Shown: in pieces, positions 7,500-17,089 of the stretch
How the letters are laid out: every line of letters starts with the position of its first letter
How positions within the stretch are numbered: the first letter of the stretch is position 1
Assembly (NCBI GenBank): GCA_902462205.1
Contig: CABQAR010000010.1
Coordinates: forward strand, 1 to 59,079
Reading direction: 5' to 3'
Source: an uncultured Dialister sp.
Lineage (GTDB): Bacteria > Bacillota > Negativicutes > Veillonellales > Dialisteraceae
DNA length: 59,079 nucleotides
The notes under the pieces: model-generated
What the model saw: the letters and a program-made list of their open reading frames with translations, nothing else
Told to the model about the DNA's origin: nothing
Databases searched by the model: none
Translations under genes and position numbers: made by a program

Positions 7500-8177
7500 T
7501 CATTTTCCCAGTGTAAACGCATGGCTGGTTTCAATGAGTTCCATGATGCGTCCGTCCGGAACCGTTCCGTCAAGCAGGATGCTGATCCAGTTTTTCTTAT
7601 CCATATGCCAGGAAGGATAGATTCCCTTTTCCTGATGGAGACATTCCAGCCGGCGCGGATCCGCCTTGACGTTCATGATTTCCACCGTCATTTTTTCCGT
7701 TTCTCCTTCCAGCTTGTTTTTGGACACAGGAAGTATCAGCGCGTACCATTTCTGGTTTGACGGATTCCTGAATACGCCGTTTCCCGGATATGTTTTCCAC
7801 GGGAAATCAGGTCTGTCCCCGTACTGCTGAAGGATTTCCCCCGCCAGACGGTTCGCCTGTTCTGAAATAAAGACCACGGGCGTGAAGCAGTTTTCTGCTA
7901 TCTGTCCGAGGATATGCGCATAGCCTGCCCGCACCTCGCTGACGAAAGCCCCGTGCTGCCCCGCGACACGGACAGGCAGGTATTCTTCTCCTGTTTCCGA
8001 TTCAAAAACCTTTCCCTCCGTATGCCCTGTCCCGTCTACATGGATTTCCGCCCTGAACTCTCCGTCCATGAAGTCTTCCGTGTAGAAATAGCCATCCTTC
8101 TTTTTTCGGAAGCCATAGGCGGAAAGCTTTTCGAAGTCCGCCCGCTTCCGTTCAAATATCTTCGATTCCAGTTCCAT
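7500..8177 (-). CDS. YjbR/MmcQ-type protein
   Basis: A 225-residue cytoplasmic protein. Its C-terminal half matches the MmcQ/YjbR (CyaY-like fold) family: DFPWKTYPGNGVFRNPSNQKWYALI, then NVKADPRRLECLHQ, GIYPSWHMDKKNWISILLDG and VPDGRIMELIETSHAFTLG. The N-terminal 110 residues are an extra region seen in longer members. Family members are described as DNA-binding or of unknown role; no specific function is claimed. The start at 8177 follows GGGAGACGG. An earlier in-frame start would run through the purL terminator and is rejected. Confidence 0.8.
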   Translation of the reverse strand: MELESKIFERKRADFEKLSAYGFRKKKDGYFYTEDFMDGEFRAEIHVDGTGHTEGKVFESETGEEYLPVRVAGQHGAFVSEVRAGYAHILGQIAENCFTPVVFISEQANRLAGEILQQYGDRPDFPWKTYPGNGVFRNPSNQKWYALILPVSKNKLEGETEKMTVEIMNVKADPRRLECLHQEKGIYPSWHMDKKNWISILLDGTVPDGRIMELIETSHAFTLGK

Positions 8178-8227
8178 ATCCGTCTCCCGTCTGCTTTTTC
8201 CCTTATTATACCCGCTTATGCCCAGAC

Positions 8228-8254
8228 AAAAAGAGCTTCCTGAAAAGAAGCCCT
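8228..8254 (-). terminator. purL terminator
   Basis: Minus-strand stem AGGGCTTC/GAAGCTCT (one G-T pair) with loop TTTTCAG is followed by a T-run. It lies just after the purL stop and before the YjbR gene. Confidence 0.8.
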
Positions 8255-8266
8255 TTCTGCAGATGA

Positions 8267-11200
8267 TCATCCTTTGAAATATTTCACGCCTGCTTCCAGC
8301 AGCGGCTGGAATTTATTGCCGTAAATATTTTTGGCGATGTTCGTTCCGTTTCTTTCCGTATGTCCCATCTTTCCGAGGACCCTGCCGTCCGGACTGGTAA
8401 TCCCTTCGATGGCCCAGTCGGAACCATTCGGGTTGTAACGGCTGTCATAGGTCGGATGTCCGTCCCCGTCCGTGTAAAGCGTCGCCACCTGTCCGTTCGT
8501 GATCAGTTCCCTGATCTGCGCATCAGAAGCGATGAACCGCCCTTCTCCGTGGCTGATCGGTATGCTGTACAGGTCGCCCGGCCTGCAGAGGGACAGCCAT
8601 GGAGATTTTGTGGAAACCACCTTTGTCGTCACATAGCGGGACAAATGACGTCCGATCGTATTGAATGTCAAAGTCGGCGCATCATCGGTCAGCGGTTTGA
8701 ATTCGCCATAAGGAACGAGTCCCAGCTTGATCAGTGCCTGGAATCCGTTGCAGATTCCCAGTGCGAGCCCGTCTCTTTCGTGGAGAAGGTTCTCCATGGC
8801 TTCCATCAGCTTCGCATTGCGGAATACGGCTGCAATGAACTTGCCGCTTCCGTCCGGTTCATCACCTGCGGAAAAGCCGCCGGGGAACATGACGATCTGC
8901 GCCTTGGCTATCCGTCTTGCCGCTTCCTCCACCGATTCCTTCAGCTCTGCCGAATCACGATTGCGGAGGATGAAGATATCCGTATCCGCACCTGCACGTT
9001 CAAACGCCCTTGCGCTGTCTACCTCGCAGTTGGTGCCCGGCATGGCAGGAATGAATACTTTCGGCCTTGTAATGGATGTCTTTACGCCGAAACGGAATTT
9101 CGGTTCTGTGTCTTCCACCGCCGGTACGTTTCCGGGAAGGTCATGCGCCCGTCTCGGGAAAATCGGATCCAGCGTATGCTCATAGGCGCGGAGGAGTTCC
9201 TCGAGTGAAATATCCGCCTCCGCCAGCTTCATCGAATCCCCGCCGATGGTACCGAGAATCCTTGTATGCGGCTGTTTTGCATATTCTTCCGCCAGCTGCG
9301 GCGTTGTTTCCACGATGATGGCGCCATAGAAATTCCTGAAATACTTGGACAGCGGAAGGTTTCCTTTGGTGAAATCGACACCCAGCCGGTTTCCGAATGC
9401 CATTTTTGCCGCCGTCACGGCTACGCCGCCGTGTTCCACCGCTTTCATGGAAGCGATATTTCCTTTTTGCACCTCTTTATACAGGAAATCCGCATGGAGC
9501 TTGAATACTTCCAAATCAGGCATGCCTGTTTCATCCTTCGGCATGCCAAAGAGCATGAGCGTATTCCCTTCTTTCTTCAATTCCTGGCTGACCGCTTCGG
9601 ATGCCTTCCCGGGAGCGATGGCAAAGGAAACGAGTGTCGGCGGTACATGGAGGTCGTTGAACGTGCCGCTCATGGAATCCTTGCCGCCGATCGCGCCGAG
9701 GCCAAGGGCGGACTGCATGTGGAATGCGCCGAGCAGGGCGGAAACAGGCTTGCCCCAGCTTGTTTGATCCGTCAGCTTTTCAAAATATTCCTGCAGAGTC
9801 AGGTATGCTTTCCGCCAGTCTGACCCCATGGACACGAGGCGTGTCACGGAAAGCAGGATCGCATAAATCGCTCCGTGGAACGGACTCCAGTCCGCAAGAT
9901 CGGGATCAAAGCCATGGGCCATGAAGCTGGCGCTGTCGGTCTGTCCCCTCCGTACCGGGAATTTCGCCACCATGCCGTCAGTCGGCGTTTTCTGGTATCT
10001 GCCGCCGAAAGGCATAAGCACCGTGCCTGCGCCGATGGTCGCATCGAAACGCTCTGACAGTCCCTGCTGGGATGCGTTGTTCAGATCACCCATGGCAGTG
10101 AGCCACAGGTCCCTGATATTTTCCGTTTTTCCTTCTTCAAAATAACCGGCTTCATCCGGCCCTGCGATGTAGGCGGACTTGACCTGTTCCGCACCGTTCG
10201 TATCAAGGAAGGCACGGGAAATATCCACGATGGTATCGCCCCGCCATTTCATGACGAGCCGCCCGGAATCATTGACCGTGGCAATCATGGTCGCTTCCAG
10301 ATTTTCTTCTGCCGCATAGGAAATAAACTGCTCTGCGTCTTCTTTCCGTACGACGACGGCCATTCTTTCCTGCGATTCGGAAATCGCGAGCTCCGTGCCG
10401 TCAAGGCCTTCATATTTCTTCGGCACCTTGTCCAGATCGATATCCAGTCCGTCGGTCAGTTCGCCTACCGCGACCGAAACGCCGCCGGCGCCGAAATCAT
10501 TACACCGTTTAATGAGCCGTGTCACTTCGCCGCGGCGGAAAAGGCACTGGATTTTTCTTTCTGTCAGCGGATTCCCTTTCTGTACCTCCGCGCCGCAGGT
10601 TTCAATGGATTCCGTATTCAATTCCTTGGACGAGCCTGTCGCACCGCCCATACCGTCACGGCCTGTCCTGCCGCCGACAAGGATGACCACATCTCCTGCT
10701 TCCGGACGCTCGCGGATGACATGGCTTTCCGGCGCCGCTGCCACGACCGCTCCGATTTCCATGCGTTTCGCTAAAAATCCGGGATGGTAATATTCTTTGA
10801 CTTCGCCTGTGGCAAGACCGATCTGGTTGCCATAGGAACTGTATCCTTTCGCTGCTTCGACAACGATTTTCCGCTGAGGCAGTTTGCCCGGAATCGTATC
10901 CGCCAGCGGCGTCCGCGGATCGGCCGCACCGGTGACGCGCATCGCCTGATAGACATAGGCGCGTCCGGAGAGCGGATCACGGATGCAGCCGCCAAGGCAG
11001 GTGGCCGCTCCGCCAAACGGCTCGATTTCCGTCGGATGGTTGTGCGTTTCGTTTTTGAAGAGGAGGAGCCAGTCTTCTTCTCCGTTGACCGTATCAATCT
11101 TCACCCTGATGGTGCATGCATTGATTTCTTCCGAAGAATCCAGATTCTCCAGTTTTCCTTCTTTCCTGAGCGCTTTCACGGCGGCTGTCGCCATATCCAT

Positions 11201-12022
11201 GAGCGTCACGGGACGGGTTGTATCCGCTCCGTATAAATGAAGGCGCGCTTCCGTATATTCCGCAAGGGCTTCTTTGATCGGCTTCGTGAATTTTCCGTCT
11301 TCTATGCCGACTTCCGTCAGCTTCGTGGAAAACGTGGTGTGACGGCAGTGGTCTGACCAGTATGTATCAAGGACGCGGATTTCCGTCACCGTGGGATCAC
11401 GTTTTTCCTCTGTCTTGAAATAATCACGGATCATCGCCAGATCATCATGGCTCATGGCAAGTCCCATATCCCGGATCAGTGCGTCTATGCCTGAATCATC
11501 CAGTTCACGGACACCCTTGACGATGGCGACGGGTTTCGGATCTTCCACCGGCAGATCCAGCGTGTCCGCTTCTTCCAGTCCTGCTTCACGGGATTCCACG
11601 GGATTGACGAGGAATTTCAATATTTTTTCTCTGTCCCCCGCGATGAAATCACCGGTAAATACATATACGAGGGCGCAGCGCACTCTCGCGCCGTCACGCC
11701 CTGTGACAATGGCGAGGCACTGTTCCGCGGAGTCCGCCCTCTGGTCATACTGCCCGGGGAGGAATTCCACCGCGATAACCATATCCCCTTCAGGAAGCGT
11801 TTCCTGCACGGAATCCACCGGCGGTTCAGAAAATACGGTGGCCACCGCTTTCTGGTAATCTTCTGCATCTAAATGATCTACGTCATAGCGGTGATAAATG
11901 GCCGCTTCCCTGATTCGATCCCCAAGGATTTCTTTCAGCTGCAGGGCAAGGCTTTCTTCTCCCTGACGGAAATTTTCTTTTTTCCTTACATAGAGCCGTC
12001 TTATTTCAGACAAAGTGAACAC
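8267..12022 (-). CDS. purL: Phosphoribosylformylglycinamidine synthase, single-chain
   Basis: Catalyses the fourth step of purine synthesis, FGAR + Gln + ATP to FGAM. The 1251-residue length shows the fused form (PurS-like N-terminus, two-part ATP-binding core, glutaminase), not the separate PurS/PurL/PurQ set. Landmarks are SDHCRHTTF near residue 225, NETHNHPTEIEPFGGAATC, GRDGMGGATGSS, CNDFGAGGVSVAVGEL and, in the glutaminase, FPGGFSAGDEPDGSGKF, nucleophile Cys in GICNGFQALIKLG and ISHGEGRF. The start shown is GTG at 12022, which almost touches its GAGAGG. A TTG at 12013 has better spacing and gives an N-terminus closer to relatives (SEIRRLYVRKK). No other pur genes are adjacent. Confidence 0.95.
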   Translation of the reverse strand: MFTLSEIRRLYVRKKENFRQGEESLALQLKEILGDRIREAAIYHRYDVDHLDAEDYQKAVATVFSEPPVDSVQETLPEGDMVIAVEFLPGQYDQRADSAEQCLAIVTGRDGARVRCALVYVFTGDFIAGDREKILKFLVNPVESREAGLEEADTLDLPVEDPKPVAIVKGVRELDDSGIDALIRDMGLAMSHDDLAMIRDYFKTEEKRDPTVTEIRVLDTYWSDHCRHTTFSTKLTEVGIEDGKFTKPIKEALAEYTEARLHLYGADTTRPVTLMDMATAAVKALRKEGKLENLDSSEEINACTIRVKIDTVNGEEDWLLLFKNETHNHPTEIEPFGGAATCLGGCIRDPLSGRAYVYQAMRVTGAADPRTPLADTIPGKLPQRKIVVEAAKGYSSYGNQIGLATGEVKEYYHPGFLAKRMEIGAVVAAAPESHVIRERPEAGDVVILVGGRTGRDGMGGATGSSKELNTESIETCGAEVQKGNPLTERKIQCLFRRGEVTRLIKRCNDFGAGGVSVAVGELTDGLDIDLDKVPKKYEGLDGTELAISESQERMAVVVRKEDAEQFISYAAEENLEATMIATVNDSGRLVMKWRGDTIVDISRAFLDTNGAEQVKSAYIAGPDEAGYFEEGKTENIRDLWLTAMGDLNNASQQGLSERFDATIGAGTVLMPFGGRYQKTPTDGMVAKFPVRRGQTDSASFMAHGFDPDLADWSPFHGAIYAILLSVTRLVSMGSDWRKAYLTLQEYFEKLTDQTSWGKPVSALLGAFHMQSALGLGAIGGKDSMSGTFNDLHVPPTLVSFAIAPGKASEAVSQELKKEGNTLMLFGMPKDETGMPDLEVFKLHADFLYKEVQKGNIASMKAVEHGGVAVTAAKMAFGNRLGVDFTKGNLPLSKYFRNFYGAIIVETTPQLAEEYAKQPHTRILGTIGGDSMKLAEADISLEELLRAYEHTLDPIFPRRAHDLPGNVPAVEDTEPKFRFGVKTSITRPKVFIPAMPGTNCEVDSARAFERAGADTDIFILRNRDSAELKESVEEAARRIAKAQIVMFPGGFSAGDEPDGSGKFIAAVFRNAKLMEAMENLLHERDGLALGICNGFQALIKLGLVPYGEFKPLTDDAPTLTFNTIGRHLSRYVTTKVVSTKSPWLSLCRPGDLYSIPISHGEGRFIASDAQIRELITNGQVATLYTDGDGHPTYDSRYNPNGSDWAIEGITSPDGRVLGKMGHTERNGTNIAKNIYGNKFQPLLEAGVKYFKG

Positions 12023-12513
12023 CCTCTCTTTCGGATTTCCGTAACTTTTTCCTCTAAACTAAACAGATAATTTTTCAGAGATTCATACATCTTTATATTA
12101 CCACAAAATATATTTTCCTATCGGATATTTCTTTTCGTTCCCTCTTCATTTTTCCGTATCAGGAAATACGTTTTTCCGAAGGCCCGTACCATTCGCTATG
12201 AAGCGAAAATTCCCGGGAAGCGCTATGTATTTCCGTTTTCAGGCATCGTTCCTTTACATCCTCTCTGATCCGTCCGCCGCCCCTGCTGTTTCCAGAATCC
12301 GCGCCTGCCCGCCGGCAAGTATGCTCCCTGTTTTTTATTATTCTTCCCTTTAATACATCTTATTATCTAAAAAAGTTATTTGAACCGCACCAGCTATTCA
12401 TAAATGATAATTGAATTCTTTTGCAGTAAGTATTACGATATATCAAATATCTATTTTAGTTGTTTATGTATACATTTTATTTCATTTAAGTGTCTTATCA
12501 GAGAGGTGGTTAT
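12023..12513. other. Divergent gap between purL and the cstA operon
   Basis: About 490 bases without a gene. The purL-proximal part has an AT-rich -10-like stretch (minus strand TAATATAAAG near 12090-12100). The centre holds short hairpins: TTCGCT-ATGA-AGCGAA at 12192-12207, a CCCGGG palindrome at 12212-12217, and CGTAT/ATACG at 12155-12170 followed by TTTTT. No known purine riboswitch core is recognisable. The right half is AT-rich and must hold the promoter of the gene at 12514. Confidence 0.55.
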
Positions 12514-13110
12514 ATGGCCTATACGAGGCAGAATGCGGTTGAACGCCTTTTGAACAGTTACGAGCGATTTTACAACATCACCCGGTTCGACGGCGGATCC
12601 GCCTCTGCACAGGAAGAATGCAAAGGCCTTCGGGAAGCGGAGAATTTAGTTCCTCTGCGCTGGAATGATCAGAATGTCCTTTCTGCCGTCTGTGAATATT
12701 ACGAGCGGACCGGCCAGCATCTGTTCATGAAATCCAACGAATTGTGGTCCGCCAATCAGGAGGAATTCATATTCCTCTTCAATATCGACCGCCTGACACA
12801 GGAAATTTTCAACCGCTGCAAGGAATATGCCTACGAGGAAGGCATGAAGATCGCCCACATCGGTTCAGGACACATGTATACCTATATTTCTCCCGTATTC
12901 ATCTGCGGCTCCGTCGATCCGGAAGCGCAGAAAAGTCTGGAGAAATGCCGCATTTATAAAACGTTCCGGTTTTCACTCCACGGCTGGATGGAATTCCATG
13001 CAGCCTGCCTCAACATCCGTGAGAACCGGCTTCATTTTAACCGCAGCGGCCAATGCATGGAAAAGAATTTGAAACAGGTTTTAAAAGGGTTAATGGAAAA
13101 GGGGGAGTAA
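12514..13110 (+). CDS. Hypothetical protein coupled to cstA
   Basis: I do not recognise a family. The 198-residue product is soluble, has no signal peptide or membrane segment, and is rich in aromatic and charged residues with several cysteines (one near residue 40, others in the second half). ATG at 12514 is chosen because GAGAGG lies eight bases upstream; an earlier GTG at 12490 lies before that site. The stop codon is one base from the cstA start, and the cstA ribosome binding site (GGGGGAG) lies inside this gene's last codons. The two are therefore probably translationally coupled. This suggests a role in regulating or assisting CstA transport, but that is only inference from position. 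Confidence 0.8.
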   Translation: MAYTRQNAVERLLNSYERFYNITRFDGGSASAQEECKGLREAENLVPLRWNDQNVLSAVCEYYERTGQHLFMKSNELWSANQEEFIFLFNIDRLTQEIFNRCKEYAYEEGMKIAHIGSGHMYTYISPVFICGSVDPEAQKSLEKCRIYKTFRFSLHGWMEFHAACLNIRENRLHFNRSGQCMEKNLKQVLKGLMEKGE

Positions 13111-13111
13111 G

Positions 13112-14830
13112 ATGAATACTTTGGTACTTTTACTGGTCTGCATAGCTTTACTGCTCTGCGGCTATATTTTTTACGGCGGCTGGGTCGCCCGGCAATGGGG
13201 CGTCGGCGAAGGGAACATTCCCACTCCGGCACATACGATGGAAGACGGTGTCGATTATGTTCCTGCCAAAGCGCCTATCCTGATGGGCCACCATTTCTCA
13301 TCCATTGCAGGCGCAGGCCCAATCACGGGTCCGATCGGTGCGGCCATGTTCGGCTGGCTTCCGGTCACACTCTGGGTCATCGTCGGCGGTATTTTCTTCG
13401 GCGGCGTCCATGATTTCGGTGCACTGTTCGCTTCTGTCCGCCATCAGGGGAAATCCATCGGTGAAATCATTTCCCTCAACATGTCCAAACGTGCCAAAAG
13501 GCTGTTCATCATTTTCTCTTACCTGACACTGATCCTTGTCGTTGCCGCTTTCGCCGCCATCGTGGCTTCCACCTTCGGCGCCACCTATAAGGACGGCGTT
13601 CTGGACGTGGCCGCCAGTGCGACACGGGCTTCCGTCGCCATGGTTTCCATCATGTTCATCCTGATCGCCATCGTTTTCGGATTCGCCGTATACCGCCGCC
13701 ACACACCCATGCTTCTCTCTTCGATTCTGGGCGTGGTCGCGATCGTCATCTGCATGTCGGTGGGAATGAATTTCCATCCTTTCTATTTTTCGACTACCAC
13801 ATGGATGTTCCTCGTCGGCATTTACATCACGATTGCTTCCGTCACCCCGGTCTGGATCCTTCTCCAGCCCCGTGACTATCTCAGCTCCTTCCTTCTCTAC
13901 GCCATGCTGATCGTGGCAGTCGTCGGCATCATCGGAGCCCATCCGACCATTGATGAAAGCGTTTTCCCTGCCTTCGCAGGCTTCACCATCAATAACCAGA
14001 ACGGAACCCAGTTCCTGTTCCCGATCCTGTTCACCACCGTTGCCTGCGGCGCGATTTCCGGCTTCCATTCCCTCGTATCTTCCGGCACGACCTCAAAACA
14101 GCTGGACAAGGAATCGGATGCGAAACCGATCGCTTACGGCGGCATGCTTCTGGAATGCGTCCTTGCCATCATCACCCTCTGCGCCATCGGATATGCCCGC
14201 ATGACAGGCCACACCCACGGCGCCACGGATATTTTTGCCGGCGGTATCGCCGCCATGGTCGCTGCCATTCCCGGCTTCGAAGGACTGGAAACGATCATGT
14301 ACACGCTCCTTGTCCTGACTTACTCCGCATTCTGCCTGACCTCTCTGGATACGGCGACAAGGCTCGCCCGTTTCATGTTCCAGGAATTCTGGCTCGATCC
14401 CGGTGAAAATCCAAAGGATGTGAAAGACGGATTCCGCAAGCTGATGGTCAATCCATACTTTGCCACCATCCTCACGGTCATCCTCGGCATCTCCCTCGGA
14501 ATGGGCGGATTTGCAAAGATTTGGGGCCTCTTCGGCGCTGCCAACCAGCTCCTTGCAGCCATCGGACTTCTCGCCATCGCCGCATGGCTGGGCAATGCAG
14601 GAAAGAACAATAAGATGTTCCTGTTTCCGATGAGCTTCATGCTCCTCGTTACAATCTGCTCGCTCGCCCTCATCGTGAAGAACCAGATCGGCATCATCAT
14701 GTCCGGCGCTCCCAGCTGGGGACCCTATGCGCAGGTCATCATCGGAACGCTCCTCGTACTCCTTTCCCTTGTGCTCGCCCATGAAGGATACCACACCGTA
14801 GCACATCCGAGAAAAGAAACGACGTTCTGA
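13112..14830 (+). CDS. cstA: CstA-family pyruvate/peptide transporter
   Basis: A 572-residue inner membrane protein with about 16 hydrophobic segments. Its N-terminal signature HHFSSIAGAGPITGPIGAA (residues 61-79) and GGVHDFGALFAS define the CstA/BtsT family. Characterised members take up pyruvate, and peptide uptake has been proposed for CstA. The length fits the shorter Firmicute form. The C-terminal part contains the SAFCLTSLDTATRLARFMFQE motif. It is the second gene of a two-gene unit and is followed by a strong terminator. Pyruvate uptake would fit the nearby lactate dehydrogenase and pyruvate carboxylase, but the substrate is not proven. Confidence 0.93.
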   Translation: MNTLVLLLVCIALLLCGYIFYGGWVARQWGVGEGNIPTPAHTMEDGVDYVPAKAPILMGHHFSSIAGAGPITGPIGAAMFGWLPVTLWVIVGGIFFGGVHDFGALFASVRHQGKSIGEIISLNMSKRAKRLFIIFSYLTLILVVAAFAAIVASTFGATYKDGVLDVAASATRASVAMVSIMFILIAIVFGFAVYRRHTPMLLSSILGVVAIVICMSVGMNFHPFYFSTTTWMFLVGIYITIASVTPVWILLQPRDYLSSFLLYAMLIVAVVGIIGAHPTIDESVFPAFAGFTINNQNGTQFLFPILFTTVACGAISGFHSLVSSGTTSKQLDKESDAKPIAYGGMLLECVLAIITLCAIGYARMTGHTHGATDIFAGGIAAMVAAIPGFEGLETIMYTLLVLTYSAFCLTSLDTATRLARFMFQEFWLDPGENPKDVKDGFRKLMVNPYFATILTVILGISLGMGGFAKIWGLFGAANQLLAAIGLLAIAAWLGNAGKNNKMFLFPMSFMLLVTICSLALIVKNQIGIIMSGAPSWGPYAQVIIGTLLVLLSLVLAHEGYHTVAHPRKETTF

Positions 14831-14854
14831 TTAAAAGGGCAGACAAACCATAAG

Positions 14855-14888
14855 AAAAGCAGTGATGATTCTCACCACTGCTTTTTTG
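14855..14888. terminator. Bidirectional terminator after cstA
   Basis: Perfect 10-bp stem AAAAGCAGTG (14855-14864) with CACTGCTTTT (14876-14885) followed by TT. It also faces the 3' end of the convergent acetyltransferase gene. Confidence 0.8.
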
Positions 14889-14910
14889 ATTGCTTTATAC
14901 GGGAAACAGT

Positions 14911-15396
14911 TCATTCCGCAAGCTGTTTCAGCGTATCTCCCGCTATCCGGTACACCGTCCAGTCCGACATGGGCTCTGCACCGAGGGACAGATAAAAATC
15001 AATGCTCGGCCTGTTCCAGTCAAGGCACCACCACTCCAGCCTTCCGCATCCGCGCTCCACGGCGATGGCCGCCAGCTTTTTCAGAATGGCCTTCCCGTAG
15101 CCTTTTCCGCGATATTCCGGCCTGACATACAGATCTTCCAGATAAATGCCCGCACGGCCGAGAAATGTGGAAAAATTATGGAAGAACAGGGCGAAACCGA
15201 TTTCTTTCCCTTCTTCAACGGCGAAAATCACTTCCGCTTTCTGCTTATCAAATATCCATCTTTCCAGTGTTTCCTCATCCGCAACGACTTCACTGAGCAT
15301 TTTTTCATAATCTGCCAGTTCCTTAATAAACCGCAGAATCAGCGCCGTATCTTTGCGTTCTGCTTCCCTGAATGACAATTTTCCCCTCATGTGCAT
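14911..15396 (-). CDS. GNAT acetyltransferase, diamine acetyltransferase-like
   Basis: A 161-residue cytoplasmic GNAT enzyme. The acetyl-CoA binding motif is EDLYVRPEYRGKGYGKAILK (around residues 87-106), with the classic Q/RxxGxG/A pattern. The C-terminal LEWWCLDWNRPSIDFYLSLGA matches spermidine/spermine N1-acetyltransferase-like proteins, so a polyamine or small amine substrate is plausible but not shown. AGGAG sits seven bases before the chosen ATG. The gene is 19 bases downstream of an exported-protein gene on the same strand, and may be co-transcribed with it. Confidence 0.88.
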   Translation of the reverse strand: MHMRGKLSFREAERKDTALILRFIKELADYEKMLSEVVADEETLERWIFDKQKAEVIFAVEEGKEIGFALFFHNFSTFLGRAGIYLEDLYVRPEYRGKGYGKAILKKLAAIAVERGCGRLEWWCLDWNRPSIDFYLSLGAEPMSDWTVYRIAGDTLKQLAE

Positions 15397-15415
15397 CCAT
15401 TCTCCTTATTTCCGT

Positions 15416-16150
15416 TCACTGCTGCCCCTTGGCCAGCATGATTGACAAGTCTTCCCTTCTCTCATCCTTCGTATAGACTTCCTTCGCCGCCGTTTTCGCC
15501 AGATCATCAATGGCGTACACAAGCGGCCCTTTTCCCTCATCCGGCGTCAGAAGCATCATGACATCCAGATGGTTGCCTTCCTTGAAAAAGTAAGCCCTGC
15601 TGTAAAAAGGAGCGATGAATCCGTCTGCGTCAAAAATGATGCGTGCTCCCGCCGTGTACAGATACGCCTCATCAGAGGACAGCTTCCGATACGGCTCGAT
15701 ATCCTGCACGGAAATTTTCACATTCTTCGCCAAATCGCCGACCGCATTCTGCGCCCAGCCGCGCAGGATTTCCTCTGCGCCCTTCCTGAGCAGGGAATTC
15801 TCATTCATGAGGGCCCTGTTTATCCTGACCAGCCCTCTCCATTCATCCACGGAAAGATATTCCCTGAAATACAGATCCAGACTTTCTTCCTCTGCAGGGG
15901 GAAGCTCTGCCGTCGCTATATATCCGTAGGAAAACTTATTGCTCCTTCTGGTAAGGATAGACAACTGCCCCATATGGTATGTGTAGGTTTCCGAAAAGAG
16001 CTTCACTTCCTGCTCTTCCGGTATGTCCGTGTATTTGAAAGAGGCGGGGAGCGTTTCCCGTGCAATCTTTCCCAGATCATAGGCCGAAGCCTCCCCGCTG
16101 AGGAGGAGTGCGGAAGCCGCCATGGCTATCGCCGCTTTTTTCCAGTTCAT
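15416..16150 (-). CDS. Exported hypothetical protein
   Basis: I do not recognise a family. The 244-residue product has a clear signal peptide (MNWKKAAIAMAASALLLSGEASA, cleavage after about residue 23) and no later membrane segment, so it should be periplasmic. The mature part is mixed alpha/beta with many charged residues and resembles the general layout of the upstream exported protein. The start codon overlaps the stop of that upstream gene by four bases (ATGA). The two products are therefore probably made together and may act as partners. Confidence 0.75.
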   Translation of the reverse strand: MNWKKAAIAMAASALLLSGEASAYDLGKIARETLPASFKYTDIPEEQEVKLFSETYTYHMGQLSILTRRSNKFSYGYIATAELPPAEEESLDLYFREYLSVDEWRGLVRINRALMNENSLLRKGAEEILRGWAQNAVGDLAKNVKISVQDIEPYRKLSSDEAYLYTAGARIIFDADGFIAPFYSRAYFFKEGNHLDVMMLLTPDEGKGPLVYAIDDLAKTAAKEVYTKDERREDLSIMLAKGQQ

Positions 16151-16923
16151 GACCCACTCCTTTCCAGTCCGTACAGGGCATATAACAGCTTCGATTCCAG
16201 TTTGTCCGCTGCCGTATGGCTTCCCTGGACGGTAATGATATAGTAGGTGTCTTTATTTCGGTACATATTGGTATATATCCAGAGCGGAAAAGACAGATGC
16301 CTTTCATCCGTGATGACCGCCTTGGCCTCCTGCGTCCAGCGGTAAGTGCCATCCCCGTTCTTATAGGCATGCCACGGCGCAAAGGAAATAAGCCTTACCT
16401 GTATCTTCTGTCCTTTCCCTTCCAGGTAGCCGTTCAGCTGCTTCTGGTATTCGTCGATGCCAATCTTGGGCAGCCCAAAAAGAAAGGCCGGCTTTGCCGT
16501 ATCCTCCCGGAATGCCGTTTCCCAAAAACGGGCTGCCTTTTTATTCCGGTCATGGAACAGTTCTTTTTCCGTGCCTGAAATAACGGATACCCCTGCAGAA
16601 TACACGCCTCGTACATCCTGCGAGTGGATCTGGTACATCTGCAGCGAATCATAGGGAAACGGCTCTTTTTCCGGATACAGGTCCATTCCGGGCGGCGTGG
16701 AGAAGAACTGCATGACCTCCGCCATTCCCGTCTTACCATATCCTTTTTTCCGTCCGTTTTCCTTAAAGACTGTTTCCACCGTACTGCCCCTGCCATCCAC
16801 CAGCTTGATGTCCTTGCCGAGGGGAAGCCTGCCCAATCCGTCTATCGTCAGGCTGGACGCTCCGGCAATGATGCTCCCGGATAAGGCCAGGGCGATGCCG
16901 AGCAGAATGATTTTTCGAAACAT
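16147..16923 (-). CDS. Exported hypothetical protein, first of a pair
   Basis: A 258-residue product with a signal peptide (MFRKIILLGIALALSGSIIAG) and a soluble mature region that should be periplasmic. No conserved domain is recognised. The start at 16923 has AGGAG five bases upstream; the longer upstream frame lacks a site. The mature protein contains aromatic-rich strands (FLFGLPKIG, RLISFAPWHAYKNGDGTYRW) suggestive of a beta-rich fold. The stop overlaps the next gene by four bases, indicating translational coupling. Function is unknown. Confidence 0.75.
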   Translation of the reverse strand: MFRKIILLGIALALSGSIIAGASSLTIDGLGRLPLGKDIKLVDGRGSTVETVFKENGRKKGYGKTGMAEVMQFFSTPPGMDLYPEKEPFPYDSLQMYQIHSQDVRGVYSAGVSVISGTEKELFHDRNKKAARFWETAFREDTAKPAFLFGLPKIGIDEYQKQLNGYLEGKGQKIQVRLISFAPWHAYKNGDGTYRWTQEAKAVITDERHLSFPLWIYTNMYRNKDTYYIITVQGSHTAADKLESKLLYALYGLERSGS

Positions 16924-17089
16924 GATTTCTCCTGTACTTTCCAAGTGCTTCCATAGATGCATTGCAGACGGAAGCATACGAATCCTGACACTGTTTCAGC
17001 GGCTGCTTTAAAATATCACCGCTTCGTGTTTCTTTTATTTTAAAGAAAAAGCATCATTTTCTCAAGCAGCGGTTCCATATTGGCTGAAA

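Noticed and set aside
12023..12513. Purine riboswitch upstream of purL
   Set aside because: No recognisable three-way junction with conserved loop sequences.
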